Below, in pieces: positions 1 through 6,653 of a stretch of 8,910 nucleotides of DNA. Each line of letters starts with the position of its first letter. The first letter of the stretch is position 1. The position numbers were made by a program, and so were the translations under genes. The notes under the pieces are model-generated. The model worked only from the letters and a program-made list of their open reading frames with translations. It did not search any database and was not told the DNA's origin. Location: assembly GCA_937860165.1 (NCBI GenBank), contig CALMBE010000734.1:1-8910 (forward strand), read 5' to 3'. This DNA comes from an uncultured Planctomycetaceae bacterium (GTDB lineage: Bacteria > Planctomycetota > Planctomycetia > Pirellulales > Lacipirellulaceae).

Positions 1-423
1 CTCAAAATATCATGGCGTTAGCTGCATAACATAAATTACAAGTCGGAAAGTGCAGTCATCTATGTCACGACCTGGTTATTGTCTATCCGTTAGTCTAACC
101 TTTGCGAATCTCGCAGGCGGTGGCCCCTGGAAAGCTGGAGAGGCGGATCGAGATGCGAAGCCCGGTGAAAACGCTTAGCCATGGGTAGCTCCTGAATTTC
201 TGCCCTGTAGCCCCTTGCGAACCGGCAGCCGTGAGAAGACGCTATGGGTGTTACCCGCCTTACGTGGAGTGTCAAAGGAAATTGAAGAGTCGCTAGTTGC
301 TAGGCGTTAGTTGAAATTACACTGGGCGCGGGCATCGCACCTACCTGTGCGGTCTGCTGACGGCTCGCTTTACTCGCTACCCCCTGCCCCCCACATCCTG
401 CATCCTTCCCTCCGAGGTCTTCC
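1..423. other. Non-coding or unassigned left flank
   Basis: I see no protein gene I can support here. The one open frame of note, on the minus strand at 90-275 (61 codons), is rich in Arg, His and Ser and matches no family I know. The interval has some short hairpins, for example the 4-bp stem in gggtgttaccc near 246-256, but no tRNA, tmRNA, RNase P or SRP RNA consensus that I can recognise. At 292-313 there is a degenerate gctagttgctag/gcgttagttg repeat resembling the ctagccac-type repeats at 1089-1104 and 2119-2152. The last ~100 bases are C/T-rich and serve as the leader of the peroxiredoxin gene. Confidence 0.4.
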
Positions 424-1011
424 ATGAAAACCATCAGCATCGCGTTGTCCTTTTTATTTGCCGTATCAACTTCCTTAGGTGCCGACTCCCCGGTCGACCT
501 GAAGGTTGGCGACAAGGCCCCGGAATTCAGTGCCACTGCCGATGACGACACCCAGTGGAAATCCACCAGCGCTGTGGGCAAGAAAATCTTGGTCGTGTAT
601 TTCTACCCCGCCGACATGACCGGCGGCTGTACCAAGCAAGCCTGCAACTACCGCGATACGATGAAAGATTTCACCGACAAGAACGTGCAGGTGTTCGGCG
701 TCAGCGGCGACTCCGCCGAGAACCATCGGCACTTCAAGCAAGCCCACCAACTCAACTTCACACTGCTGGCTGACACCGAAGGCAAGATCGCCAAGGCCTT
801 CGGCGTCCAGACCGGCGGAGGTTTCACGAACACGGCCAACATCGGCGGCAAGGAAATCCGTTTTCCCCGCACGGTGACCACCAGCCGCTGGACGTTTGTA
901 ATCGACACCGACTGGAACATCGCCTACAAGAATTCAACCGTGAATCCCATGGCCGACACCGCCGAAGTGATGAAAGTGGTCGAGAAGCTCGCAGCGGTGA
1001 AGCCGCAGTGA
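424..1011 (+). CDS. Secreted Bcp-type peroxiredoxin (AhpC/TSA family)
   Basis: This is a thiol peroxidase of the peroxiredoxin superfamily (195 aa). It reduces hydrogen peroxide or organic peroxides using a peroxidatic cysteine. Residues 1-20 form a signal peptide: Met-Lys, a hydrophobic core, then Ser-Leu-Gly-Ala. Export to the periplasm is therefore likely, which is less usual for Bcp proteins. The active-site motif PxxxTxxC is seen as P62, T66 and C69. A second cysteine, C74, sits five residues on, the CxxxxC spacing of 2-Cys Bcp enzymes. R155 in SRWTFVID fits the conserved active-site arginine. A Gly/Thr-rich stretch near 130-153 is longer than in compact Bcp proteins. The ATG at 424 is supported by gagg at 414-417, seven bases upstream. 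The gene converges on the SDR gene, with a palindromic element between them. The reductant is unknown; no thioredoxin lies nearby. Confidence 0.9.
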   Translation: MKTISIALSFLFAVSTSLGADSPVDLKVGDKAPEFSATADDDTQWKSTSAVGKKILVVYFYPADMTGGCTKQACNYRDTMKDFTDKNVQVFGVSGDSAENHRHFKQAHQLNFTLLADTEGKIAKAFGVQTGGGFTNTANIGGKEIRFPRTVTTSRWTFVIDTDWNIAYKNSTVNPMADTAEVMKVVEKLAAVKPQ

Positions 1012-1029
1012 GGGCTGAGAGTCGAGTGC

Positions 1030-1062
1030 AAAACTCCGCCGACTTACGTCGGCGGCTCGTGT
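1030..1062 (+). repeat. Palindromic repeat element, copy A (possible SDR terminator)
   Basis: On the plus strand the element reads aaaactccg, cc, gacttacgtc, gg, cggctcgtgt. It contains a perfect 8-bp hairpin (ccgccgac, loop ttac, gtcggcgg at 1036-1055). On the minus strand the stem is followed by agtttt, so it could end transcription of the SDR gene, whose stop is at 1094-1096. An inverted second copy lies at 2082-2115. The two share 29 bases in three blocks and differ almost only at stem positions, where the changes are compensatory. The presence and structure are read directly; the role as repeat or terminator is inference. Confidence 0.75.
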
Positions 1063-1088
1063 GGAACTCGCAACTCGCGCCGGTCCCC

Positions 1089-1104
1089 AGCCACTAGCCA
1101 CCCA
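1089..1104. repeat. agccactagccac-type short repeat
   Basis: The tandem agccact-agccacc lies just beyond copy A of the palindromic element and runs into the last codons of the SDR gene. It resembles the longer tract at 2119-2152 and the degenerate tract at 292-313. The similarity is visible but short. Confidence 0.4.
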
Positions 1105-1954
1105 CCACCCTCCGATACATTTTCATCGCCCGCGCGAGTGCTCGATCTACGATCCACGGCGGCAAGTATTTCGCCAAGCTCATGCCGAAGGCATCCCATC
1201 CGACCTGATAGTGCGTTCGCGGACTCCGGGCTTGCAAGGCCCGCAAGACCACCCGGGCGACCGCTTCGGGCGAAGTGCGGGACTTCAGTCCCCGTTCGTT
1301 GAACTTGGCACACTTGGCGTACATGGCGTCGTAGCCGTCGCGCAACTCGGCGGGAATCTCGCCGCGACGCTGTTCGATCTGATCGCGGGCCTTGATAAAA
1401 ATCGGCGTGCGCACTTGCCCAGGGCGAATCAAGCTCACCGTGACGCGCCACGGTCGCAGTTCCACACGCAATGTGTCCGAGAGCGCTTCGAGCGCAAACT
1501 TGCTGGCTGAGTAGCCCCCGACCATCGGCAAGGCCATCGTGCCGTTCATCGACGAAACATTCACAATCCGCCCCTGCCCCTGCCGCAAGAGAGGCAAGCA
1601 GTGCTGAATCATCCGCAGCGGGCCCAGCGTGTTAACCTCGAAGATGCCACGCAACTCGTCGGGTGAGGTAAGTTCCACCGCCGAGGCGAGCCCCATGCCG
1701 GCATTGTTCACTAACGCATACAAGCCGCCGGGCGAAGCTTCACGAACCGCTTTCACTGCGGCGAGAATATCAGATTCCTTCGTGACATCTAATTGCAGCG
1801 CAATCAAGTCTTGCTTGGCCAGTTCCGCTCCTTGTTCGGAACTTCTCACGCCCGCAAAAACACGAAATCCTTGCTCGACAAGCAACTCGGCGGTAGCTCG
1901 ACCGATTCCCGACGAACAGCCCGTGACCAAGACGGTGCGAGAAGGTGAGCTCAT
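1094..1954 (-). CDS. Short-chain dehydrogenase/reductase (classical SDR)
   Basis: This is an NAD(P)-dependent oxidoreductase of the classical SDR family (286 aa from the ATG at 1954). It has a single Rossmann domain. The cofactor glycine motif TGCSSGIG is at residues 11-18, NNAG at 83-86, the structural Asn in VNTLG at about 108, VSS at 133-135, and the catalytic YxxxK as Y148 and K152. The family pattern resembles retinol/steroid-dehydrogenase-like SDRs, but the substrate cannot be read from the sequence. A TTG two codons upstream (1960) could extend the frame; the ATG is preferred because it leads directly into the Rossmann strand SRTVLVTG. I see no strong ribosome-binding site. The gene lies between two inverted copies of a palindromic element (1030-1062 and 2082-2115) and downstream of a truncated gene on the same strand. 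It is probably transcribed alone and cytoplasmic. Confidence 0.92.
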   Translation of the reverse strand: MSSPSRTVLVTGCSSGIGRATAELLVEQGFRVFAGVRSSEQGAELAKQDLIALQLDVTKESDILAAVKAVREASPGGLYALVNNAGMGLASAVELTSPDELRGIFEVNTLGPLRMIQHCLPLLRQGQGRIVNVSSMNGTMALPMVGGYSASKFALEALSDTLRVELRPWRVTVSLIRPGQVRTPIFIKARDQIEQRRGEIPAELRDGYDAMYAKCAKFNERGLKSRTSPEAVARVVLRALQARSPRTHYQVGWDAFGMSLAKYLPPWIVDRALARAMKMYRRVVGG

Positions 1955-2081
1955 AGTCAACGCTGGTTACCGAGAAAAGGATGTTCCGGGGATCGATTCA
2001 GGGTAGCAAAATACTCACGGGAAAACTACTGGATTGCATCGAACTGCGGAGAGAGAATTTTGAAGACGCGTTTCGAGTAAA

Positions 2082-2115
2082 ACACGAGCCGGAGGACGTA
2101 AGTCCCCGGAGTTTT
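2082..2115 (-). repeat. Palindromic repeat element, copy B (inverted relative to copy A)
   Basis: Read on the minus strand it is aaaactccg, gg, gacttacgtc, ctc, cggctcgtgt. The blocks are identical to copy A at 1030-1062 but in the opposite orientation. The paired positions flanking the gacttacgtc core are gg/cc here and cc/gg in copy A, so base pairing is kept despite sequence change. One extra base is bulged. Weaker similarity continues about 16 bases further, to near 2067 here and 1079 in copy A. The element lies inside the terminal frame of the truncated gene and upstream of the SDR start. Confidence 0.75.
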
Positions 2116-2118
2116 CTC

Positions 2119-2152
2119 CTAGCCACTAACCACTTGCCACTCTCTCCCACTA
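2119..2152. repeat. Degenerate ctagccac/ctaaccac/ttgccac tract
   Basis: There are about four imperfect, roughly 7-base units (agccact, aaccact, tgccact, and a tcccact end). The tract lies directly beside palindromic copy B and at the point where the TIGR03032-like homology ends. Related short units occur at 1089-1104. Such tracts suggest repeat-mediated loss of the gene end, which is inference. Confidence 0.45.
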
Positions 2153-2504
2153 CCCCCGCAGATCCTCGGGGACTGTCCAGGCGTGCGCACACGGCCGGTA
2201 CATTATGAAATTCCCAGATGTCGATGTTGTAACCCAGGGCGAGTTTTCCGCCGCTCACGGCCAGTCCCATTGGCTTGTGACAATTGCGAAAGTGGGTGTT
2301 AAGCACTCCTCGGTCGTTTCGCAGGATCACCAACTTGCCGGCCTGATAGGTGGTCACCAACAGCGAGAAATTCCCCTCGTCCAACAACTGCGGAAGATTC
2401 GAAGTGTGGACACTCCGCAATGGGGGAGGAGCGTCTACCCCAGGCACTTCGGGCTGCGAAATTGGAAAGGAATTCTTACCGGAATTGTTCTCGCTCATGC
2501 GAGA

Positions 2505-2510
2505 ATTGTA
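2505..2510 (-). promoter_or_regulatory. Extended -10 promoter, probably leaderless
   Basis: On the minus strand the hexamer TACAAT (5 of 6 to TATAAT) is preceded by TGC, giving an extended -10. It ends six bases before the ATG at 2498, so transcription would begin at or next to the start codon. No convincing -35 lies 17 bases upstream, which fits extended -10 promoters. Confidence 0.5.
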
Positions 2511-2565
2511 GCACGCCAAGCCGTGGGCAGCGAACTGCCGTGCCCCGCTTCGACAGGGCAATGTG

Positions 2566-2595
2566 AAAAACTTATCGGACTTGGGTAAACCCAAG
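2566..2595 (-). terminator. Possible terminator of the PIN-TRAM gene
   Basis: A 16-base near-palindrome (cttgggtaaacccaag, 2580-2595) forms a 6-bp stem with a 4-base loop. On the minus strand it is followed nine bases later by five T residues. It sits ~60 bases after the PIN-TRAM stop and before the promoter of the next minus-strand gene. The gap before the T tract makes it imperfect. Confidence 0.4.
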
Positions 2596-2654
2596 ACGCT
2601 CGCGCTTGCTGAATTGCCCTTACACTTGCAGTGAGTTTTGAAACGACTGGATAA

Positions 2655-3677
2655 TTATCCCGTGACGTTCTCAAATTTCCCGAAAACCATTCGCCCGGCG
2701 CTAGTTTGCAGCACGCTGGTAACAGCCACAGCAACCGTCTGGTTAATGTGATCTTTGCCCCCTTCGATCACCACCATCGTGCCATCTTCCAGGTAACCCA
2801 CCCCTTGGCCCGGTTCTTCTCCGGTCTTAATCACACGGACATCAAAGTGCTCGCCGGGAAGGAAAATAGGTTTAAGCGCATTCGAGAGGTCGTTCAGGTT
2901 GATAACTCCCACGCTGTGGAGCTTCGCAACTTTGTTCAAGTTGTAATCGTTGGTAACGACTTTACCTTCCAGGTGCTTGGCCAAGAGAACCAATTTCTGA
3001 TCGACCGACTGGCCTGCAAATTGGGGGAGTTCGCGGTCGAAGATCTGAAAGTCGATCTTCGGATCGGATCGCAAGCGATTGAGAATGTCGAGCCCGCGAC
3101 GACCCTTGCTGCGGCGGAGCCGGTCGCTGGAATCGGCAATGGCTTGCAGTTCCGCCACCACAAACTGAGGCATGATCAATTGGTTGTCGATGATGTGCGT
3201 CTCGACCACGTCGGCAATCCGGCCATCGATCACGACCGACGTGTCGAGCACGTACGGTTTGAGCCCTTTTATTTCCTTCGCAAACTCCACGTAAGGAATA
3301 ATGAAGCGGAAATCGTCCTTGGTTTGCATCAAAATACTGATGCAGGTGTAACACATCACCATCCCTAGTACGACCGGAATCCACTGGGCCGGCAGCGTGT
3401 CGGCCTTGGGTAACATGGGGCTCAACGCCAGTTTCAGGACATAGGTCAACAACAGACCGATCAACAAACCGAAATAAACAGCCGTGATCGTATCGAGTCG
3501 TTTGCGACCAGCAACAATATCGGCCGCAATTACTCCCAAGGCTAAGAGCACGAGGCCACCAAACACGGCCCACGGGATGTAAGCGGATTCCCGCGAAAGT
3601 TCATCGGAATTGATGAGTTGAAATCCAATACCCGCTGCGACCAACACAAAAAAACAGCGTAAGATCACCAGGGCCAT
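2655..3677 (-). CDS. Membrane-anchored PIN-TRAM domain protein (YacL-like)
   Basis: This protein has 340 aa from the ATG at 3677. The N-terminal part has about four hydrophobic segments (near residues 3-22, 36-53, 64-86 and 98-117) anchoring it in the membrane. A PIN nuclease-like domain follows (about 140-265) with the expected acidic residues: D145 in LDTS, E176 in VVAELQ, D226 in SVDQKLV and D244 in TNDYNLN. A C-terminal TRAM domain (about 276-338) is a predicted RNA-binding beta barrel. The architecture matches YacL-type proteins, thought to be membrane-tethered ribonucleases; target and activity are not known here. A GTG/ATG-free alternative is an in-frame ATG at 3740, adding 21 polar residues; I prefer 3677 because it begins the first membrane segment directly. 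The gene has its own promoter at 3761-3789 and so is separate from the upstream dGTPase gene. Confidence 0.88.
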   Translation of the reverse strand: MALVILRCFFVLVAAGIGFQLINSDELSRESAYIPWAVFGGLVLLALGVIAADIVAGRKRLDTITAVYFGLLIGLLLTYVLKLALSPMLPKADTLPAQWIPVVLGMVMCYTCISILMQTKDDFRFIIPYVEFAKEIKGLKPYVLDTSVVIDGRIADVVETHIIDNQLIMPQFVVAELQAIADSSDRLRRSKGRRGLDILNRLRSDPKIDFQIFDRELPQFAGQSVDQKLVLLAKHLEGKVVTNDYNLNKVAKLHSVGVINLNDLSNALKPIFLPGEHFDVRVIKTGEEPGQGVGYLEDGTMVVIEGGKDHINQTVAVAVTSVLQTSAGRMVFGKFENVTG

Positions 3678-3760
3678 GTTTGTATCGGCTATCAAATTAG
3701 GTGGAGAGGCATTGACCACCCCATTGCAGTGGCAACGCATCAGAATTATCCCTGTAGCGT

Positions 3761-3789
3761 ATTCTAGCAGGTGAGCTTTCCTAAGTCAG
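3761..3789 (-). promoter_or_regulatory. Sigma-70-like promoter of the PIN-TRAM gene
   Basis: On the minus strand there is CTGACT (4 of 6 to TTGACA), a 17-base spacer, and TAGAAT (5 of 6 to TATAAT) preceded by TGC (extended -10). Start of transcription would be near 3754. That gives a ~77-base leader to the ATG at 3677, or ~14 bases to the ATG at 3740. Confidence 0.55.
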
Positions 3790-3849
3790 CCCTGTCTCGG
3801 ACTTCGTTCGTATTGAGTCCGGTTCGTTGCGACCCCAGGACCCCGGGAT

Positions 3850-4977
3850 TCAATGCTTAGTTCCAGGGTGATCTTCCATAAGGCTGAGGGCAAACCGGTC
3901 GGTCATGCTGGAAAGATAGTCGCAAACCCCTCGGGCAGTACCGTCCACAGCCAGGCGGGCCTGAAATTTTGAGGGTAATTGGTCGGAGTTTTGGCAATAA
4001 TGGGAAAACAAGTCGGACAAGGCATTTTCGGCAATCGTCCGCTCGGCGAGAACCTTGGGATGCCGGTAAACTCGCTCGAATAAGAAGGCTTCGAGTTCTC
4101 GTTTGCGGACGCTCATTCCCTCCGACGGAGCGACCAATCGCTCACCGTGGCTCCCAACTTCTGTCGGCGATGAGATGTGGCTCTGTTCGAGCCGCTCTCG
4201 GGTGGATTCCACTAGGTCGCTGACCAGAGTTTCGATTAACCGATGAATCACAGCTCGCCTCAGGGTTGAAGTATCGAGGCCCAGATACTTGGACCGAATA
4301 TTCTCAGCAGCCTCGCGCCACAAGCGAACTCCCAACAGAGTTTCCAGATCCAAGAGGCCCAGTTCCAAGGCGTCGTCCGCATCGTGCGTGTCGTAGGCAA
4401 TGCTGTCAGCCGCGTCGACAACCTGAATTTCCAGCAGGGGTTGTACGATCGATTTCTCGATGCGAGTCTGTTGCCCCCACAGAACTTCCCGTGAGAGATT
4501 CAATCCAGGAAATTCGGGATAGCGCTGTTCGAGAAGTGTAACGATCCGCACGGCGTGGCGGTTGTGATCGAATCCTCCACAGTCCCGACAACAGGCGTCG
4601 AGGACCTTTTCTCCGGCATGGCCAAACGGGGGATGCCCGACGTCGTGCATCAGGGCCAGTGCTTCGATCAAATCCTCGTTGAGCCGCAACTCGCGCCCGA
4701 TCGTGCGGGCAATCGAGGCCACTTCGAGGGTGTGTGTCAGGCGAGAGCGATGATAGTCACCAAATTGACCTGTAAAAACCTGGGTTTTATGTGCCAAGCG
4801 GCGGAAGGCACTGCTGTGAACGATGCGGTCACGGTCGCGCTGGAAGGGGCCACGATAAGGATGGTCCAGCTCGGCGTGTTCTCGACCGGCCGAGTCGCAA
4901 CTGTGCATGGCGTAGGGCGCAAGCAGAATTGCTTCACGATCCGCTAGTCGGGAATTCGCTTCGAGTTCATGGCCCAT
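3850..4977 (-). CDS. dgt: dGTPase-like dNTP triphosphohydrolase (HD domain)
   Basis: This enzyme (375 aa) hydrolyses deoxynucleoside triphosphates to the nucleoside and tripolyphosphate and so limits the dNTP pool. It contains the family signature RDRDRIVHSSAFRRLAHKTQV (about 48-68). The metal-binding HD residues are H82 in RLTHTLEV, H111-D112 in MHDVGHPPFGH, and D191 in DAADSIAYDTHDADDAL. FDHNRH lies at about 136-141. The C-terminal half is helical, as in the type 2 dGTPase-like group; the length is typical of that group and shorter than E. coli Dgt. The ATG at 4977 has gcgagg six bases upstream; a GTG at 4983 is an alternative. The start overlaps the end of the HIT gene by about 11 bases, so the two are probably co-transcribed and translationally coupled. 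Exact dNTP preference cannot be read from the sequence. Confidence 0.93.
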   Translation of the reverse strand: MGHELEANSRLADREAILLAPYAMHSCDSAGREHAELDHPYRGPFQRDRDRIVHSSAFRRLAHKTQVFTGQFGDYHRSRLTHTLEVASIARTIGRELRLNEDLIEALALMHDVGHPPFGHAGEKVLDACCRDCGGFDHNRHAVRIVTLLEQRYPEFPGLNLSREVLWGQQTRIEKSIVQPLLEIQVVDAADSIAYDTHDADDALELGLLDLETLLGVRLWREAAENIRSKYLGLDTSTLRRAVIHRLIETLVSDLVESTRERLEQSHISSPTEVGSHGERLVAPSEGMSVRKRELEAFLFERVYRHPKVLAERTIAENALSDLFSHYCQNSDQLPSKFQARLAVDGTARGVCDYLSSMTDRFALSLMEDHPGTKH

Positions 4978-5533
4978 GATCACCCTCGCAGGTTGTACCC
5001 TGTCTCAATCCCTCCCAGAGTGCCTCCAAGGATTGGGAGATCACATGTGTGCCAGCCACCGTGGGCATAAAATTGTTGTCTCCTTGCCAACGGGGAACTA
5101 AGTGCCAATGCAGGTGCCCCGGAACCCCCGCTCCTGCCACGCGTCCCAAATTGAGGCCAATGTTGAAACCTTCGGCCTTCAGGAGCTTGGACATTTTCTG
5201 AGTCAAATACCCTAGCAAGTGCATTGCTGCGAGATGTTCGCCGGAACTCAGTTCGTGCAACCCGCCAACATGCCGTCGGGGGGCGACTAACAGGTGGCCG
5301 TTCGCGTAAGGGTAGCGATTTAGAAGCGTGATCACCCGTTCGTCGCGGGCGATTACTAGATTTGCGCGATCAGCAACAGCAGGATCTGCTTGGGATGCAG
5401 CGGCTCGGCACAAGAAACACGCATGGTCGGCACCTGGCAGAAACGACTCGGGAGTCTCACTCGCCTTGGCGGAGTCATCTCCGCCAGTCACATAGCCAAT
5501 TCTCCAAGGTGCCCAGATTCGCTGCTCGTCCAC
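4967..5533 (-). CDS. HIT-family nucleotide phosphorylase/hydrolase (Ap4A phosphorylase-like)
   Basis: This is a 188-aa histidine-triad protein. The triad is H140-L-H142-W-H144 in GHLHWHLVPRWQGDNNFMP. N72-R-Y-P-Y-A-N-G-H-L-L is the usual upstream nucleotide-binding strand. The LWAPWR-like start (IWAPWRIGYV) and the C39-F-L-C42 pair, likely zinc ligands, match the long HIT group that includes mycobacterial Ap4A phosphorylase. The likely role is cleavage of dinucleoside polyphosphates such as Ap4A in the cytoplasm; phosphorylase versus hydrolase cannot be decided by eye. The start is a GTG at 5533, preceded by a ggaaggg sequence about eight bases upstream and leading straight into the conserved start of the family. 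The stop lies inside the start of the dGTPase gene, so the pair forms a two-gene operon for nucleotide clean-up. It is divergent from scpA. Confidence 0.9.
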   Translation of the reverse strand: MDEQRIWAPWRIGYVTGGDDSAKASETPESFLPGADHACFLCRAAASQADPAVADRANLVIARDERVITLLNRYPYANGHLLVAPRRHVGGLHELSSGEHLAAMHLLGYLTQKMSKLLKAEGFNIGLNLGRVAGAGVPGHLHWHLVPRWQGDNNFMPTVAGTHVISQSLEALWEGLRQGTTCEGDHGP

Positions 5534-5784
5534 TCGGGATCCCTTCCGTTGCTCTCTGCAGTCATTGAATGCTTAGTTTTCCTGCGAGAAATTTAGACTT
5601 TAGGACTGCGTTGTGGCAATAGCTGTTCGCCGACTAGGCAGACGTGGACTGGTGTTCCCGGCCAGGAATCGACATAATCTCCCGCCCACTTCCGAAACCA
5701 ACTCCACGAACGGCCCCTTTCCACGGATTTTCCGATTCAGCGCCGGGCCAGAAGAGTTGGCACGACCACTAGTGAAAGTGACAG

Positions 5785-6549
5785 ATGCGTTTTCGCGTGA
5801 CACTGGACATGTTTGCTGGCCCGTTAGACTTGCTGTGGTATCTCGTGCGCAAACAGGAACTCGACATTCTCGACATTTCGATCGCCCGTGTCACGGAACA
5901 ATATCTGGAAATGCTGACCGTCCTGGAGGTGATCGATGTCAATGCCGTAGGTGACTTTTTGGAATTGGCCACCCGGCTCATGGAAATCAAGTCTCGGATG
6001 ATGCTTCCTCGTCATTTGGAGGACGAAAAAGAAGAGGCGGTCATCGAAGACCCCCGGCACGACATCGTGCAGCGACTCCTCGAGTACAAAAAGTACAGAG
6101 ATGCGGCCAGCATGTTGGCCGAGCGCGGTCAGATCTGGCAGCAGCGCTTCGCGCGGCGCGAGTCCGACTCTCCAGTCGAGGGCGTAGATCTCACGGCGCA
6201 ACCGATCCAAGAATTGGAACTCTGGGACCTGGTGAGTGCCTTCGCGCGGGTGATTCGAGACCGGGCAACGGCAATCCCCAAAGCGATCCGCTACGACGAA
6301 ACCCCGATCGAAATTTATATGGATCGGATTCGGGAGTTACTCACAGAGAAAGCACCCCTAGCCTTTACCAGTCTGTTTCAGGAGGGAATGGTCCGTTCGC
6401 AGATGATCGGTATGTTTCTCGCCGTGCTGGAGCTCATCCGCCATCATCAGGTGCAGGTCGAGCAAGCGGACCTGTTTGGAGAGATTTGGATCTCGATCAA
6501 ACCTGCCGAGGAAGAAGGCGAGATAATCTCCGATTCTCAAGCGGCTTGA
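5785..6549 (+). CDS. scpA: Segregation and condensation protein A (ScpA kleisin)
   Basis: This 254-aa kleisin subunit bridges the SMC heads and, with ScpB, forms the bacterial condensin that compacts and segregates chromosomes. The N-terminal helical domain carries MFAGPLDLLWYLVRKQELDI (9-28), typical of SMC-neck binding, then the family signature FLELATRLMEIKSRMMLP (58-75). An acidic linker follows (80-90). The C-terminal winged helix (about 190-240) ends in AFTSLFQEG...GMFLAVLELIRHHQVQVEQADLFGEI, which contacts the SMC head. Length is normal. The ATG is 250 bp downstream of the divergent HIT gene; no strong Shine-Dalgarno sequence is seen, and a cataat at 5673-5678 could be a -10 with a poor -35. 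scpB does not follow directly as it does in many bacteria; the next genes are an unrelated nucleotidyltransferase pair. Confidence 0.93.
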   Translation: MRFRVTLDMFAGPLDLLWYLVRKQELDILDISIARVTEQYLEMLTVLEVIDVNAVGDFLELATRLMEIKSRMMLPRHLEDEKEEAVIEDPRHDIVQRLLEYKKYRDAASMLAERGQIWQQRFARRESDSPVEGVDLTAQPIQELELWDLVSAFARVIRDRATAIPKAIRYDETPIEIYMDRIRELLTEKAPLAFTSLFQEGMVRSQMIGMFLAVLELIRHHQVQVEQADLFGEIWISIKPAEEEGEIISDSQAA

Positions 6550-6569
6550 ATTGTTTTTCCACGAAGTCG

Positions 6570-6599
6570 TTCACAGTCCATCAGCAATTGTGTTAAACT
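6570..6599 (+). promoter_or_regulatory. Candidate promoter of the nucleotidyltransferase pair
   Basis: TTCACA (5 of 6 to TTGACA) at 6570-6575 is followed after 18 bases by TAAACT (4 of 6) at 6594-6599, with an upstream TG in the extended -10 position. It lies just after the scpA stop and would produce a ~200-base leader carrying the hairpin at 6654-6695. Weak consensus evidence only. Confidence 0.3.
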
Positions 6600-6653
6600 G
6601 GGGTGCCGTCGGCTTGTTGAAATCTGCGTAGCATAAAAGCCAGAACGACCTGG

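Larger units (their letters stand above)
1998..2498 (-). pseudogene. Truncated TIGR03032/DUF4915-like gene
   Basis: The N-terminal ~110 residues (2169-2498) read like the start of the uncharacterised TIGR03032/DUF4915 family: HTSNLPQLLDE, then SLLVTTYQAGKLVILR, GVLNTHFR, KPMGLAVSGGKLALGY and IWEFHNVPAVCARL. Those proteins are normally much longer (several hundred residues, beta-propeller-like). Here the frame leaves the family after residue ~110. It then runs through a tagtgg-type repeat tract (2119-2152) and palindromic element copy B (2082-2115) before a stop at 1998. The last ~55 residues are therefore intergenic repeat read as protein. The ATG at 2498 is chosen because a TGCTACAAT extended -10 ends six bases upstream; an in-frame start at 2594 exists but would precede that promoter. 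The gene is most likely a decayed remnant, though a short stable product cannot be excluded. The family name is from memory of conserved phrases. Confidence 0.65.

Noticed and set aside
90..275. A 61-codon minus-strand frame
   Set aside because: It is Arg/His/Ser-rich, with no promoter, ribosome-binding site or family match.
1061..1510. A 149-codon open frame on the plus strand
   Set aside because: It is antisense to the SDR C-terminus and begins in the intergenic repeat region; composition is not protein-like.
2706..3368. A 220-codon open frame on the plus strand
   Set aside because: It is fully antisense to the PIN-TRAM gene, whose catalytic residues and membrane segments are clear; no family resemblance in the plus-strand product.
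3798..3821. Inverted repeat cggact/agtccg after the dGTPase gene as a terminator
   Set aside because: Only a 6-bp stem with a 12-base loop and no T tract on the minus strand.
4555..4947. A 130-codon open frame on the plus strand
   Set aside because: It is the complement of the conserved HD region of the dGTPase gene.
5613..5954. A 113-codon open frame leading into scpA
   Set aside because: Its second half is scpA in another frame and its first half has no recognisable family; scpA starts at 5785 with full N-terminal homology.
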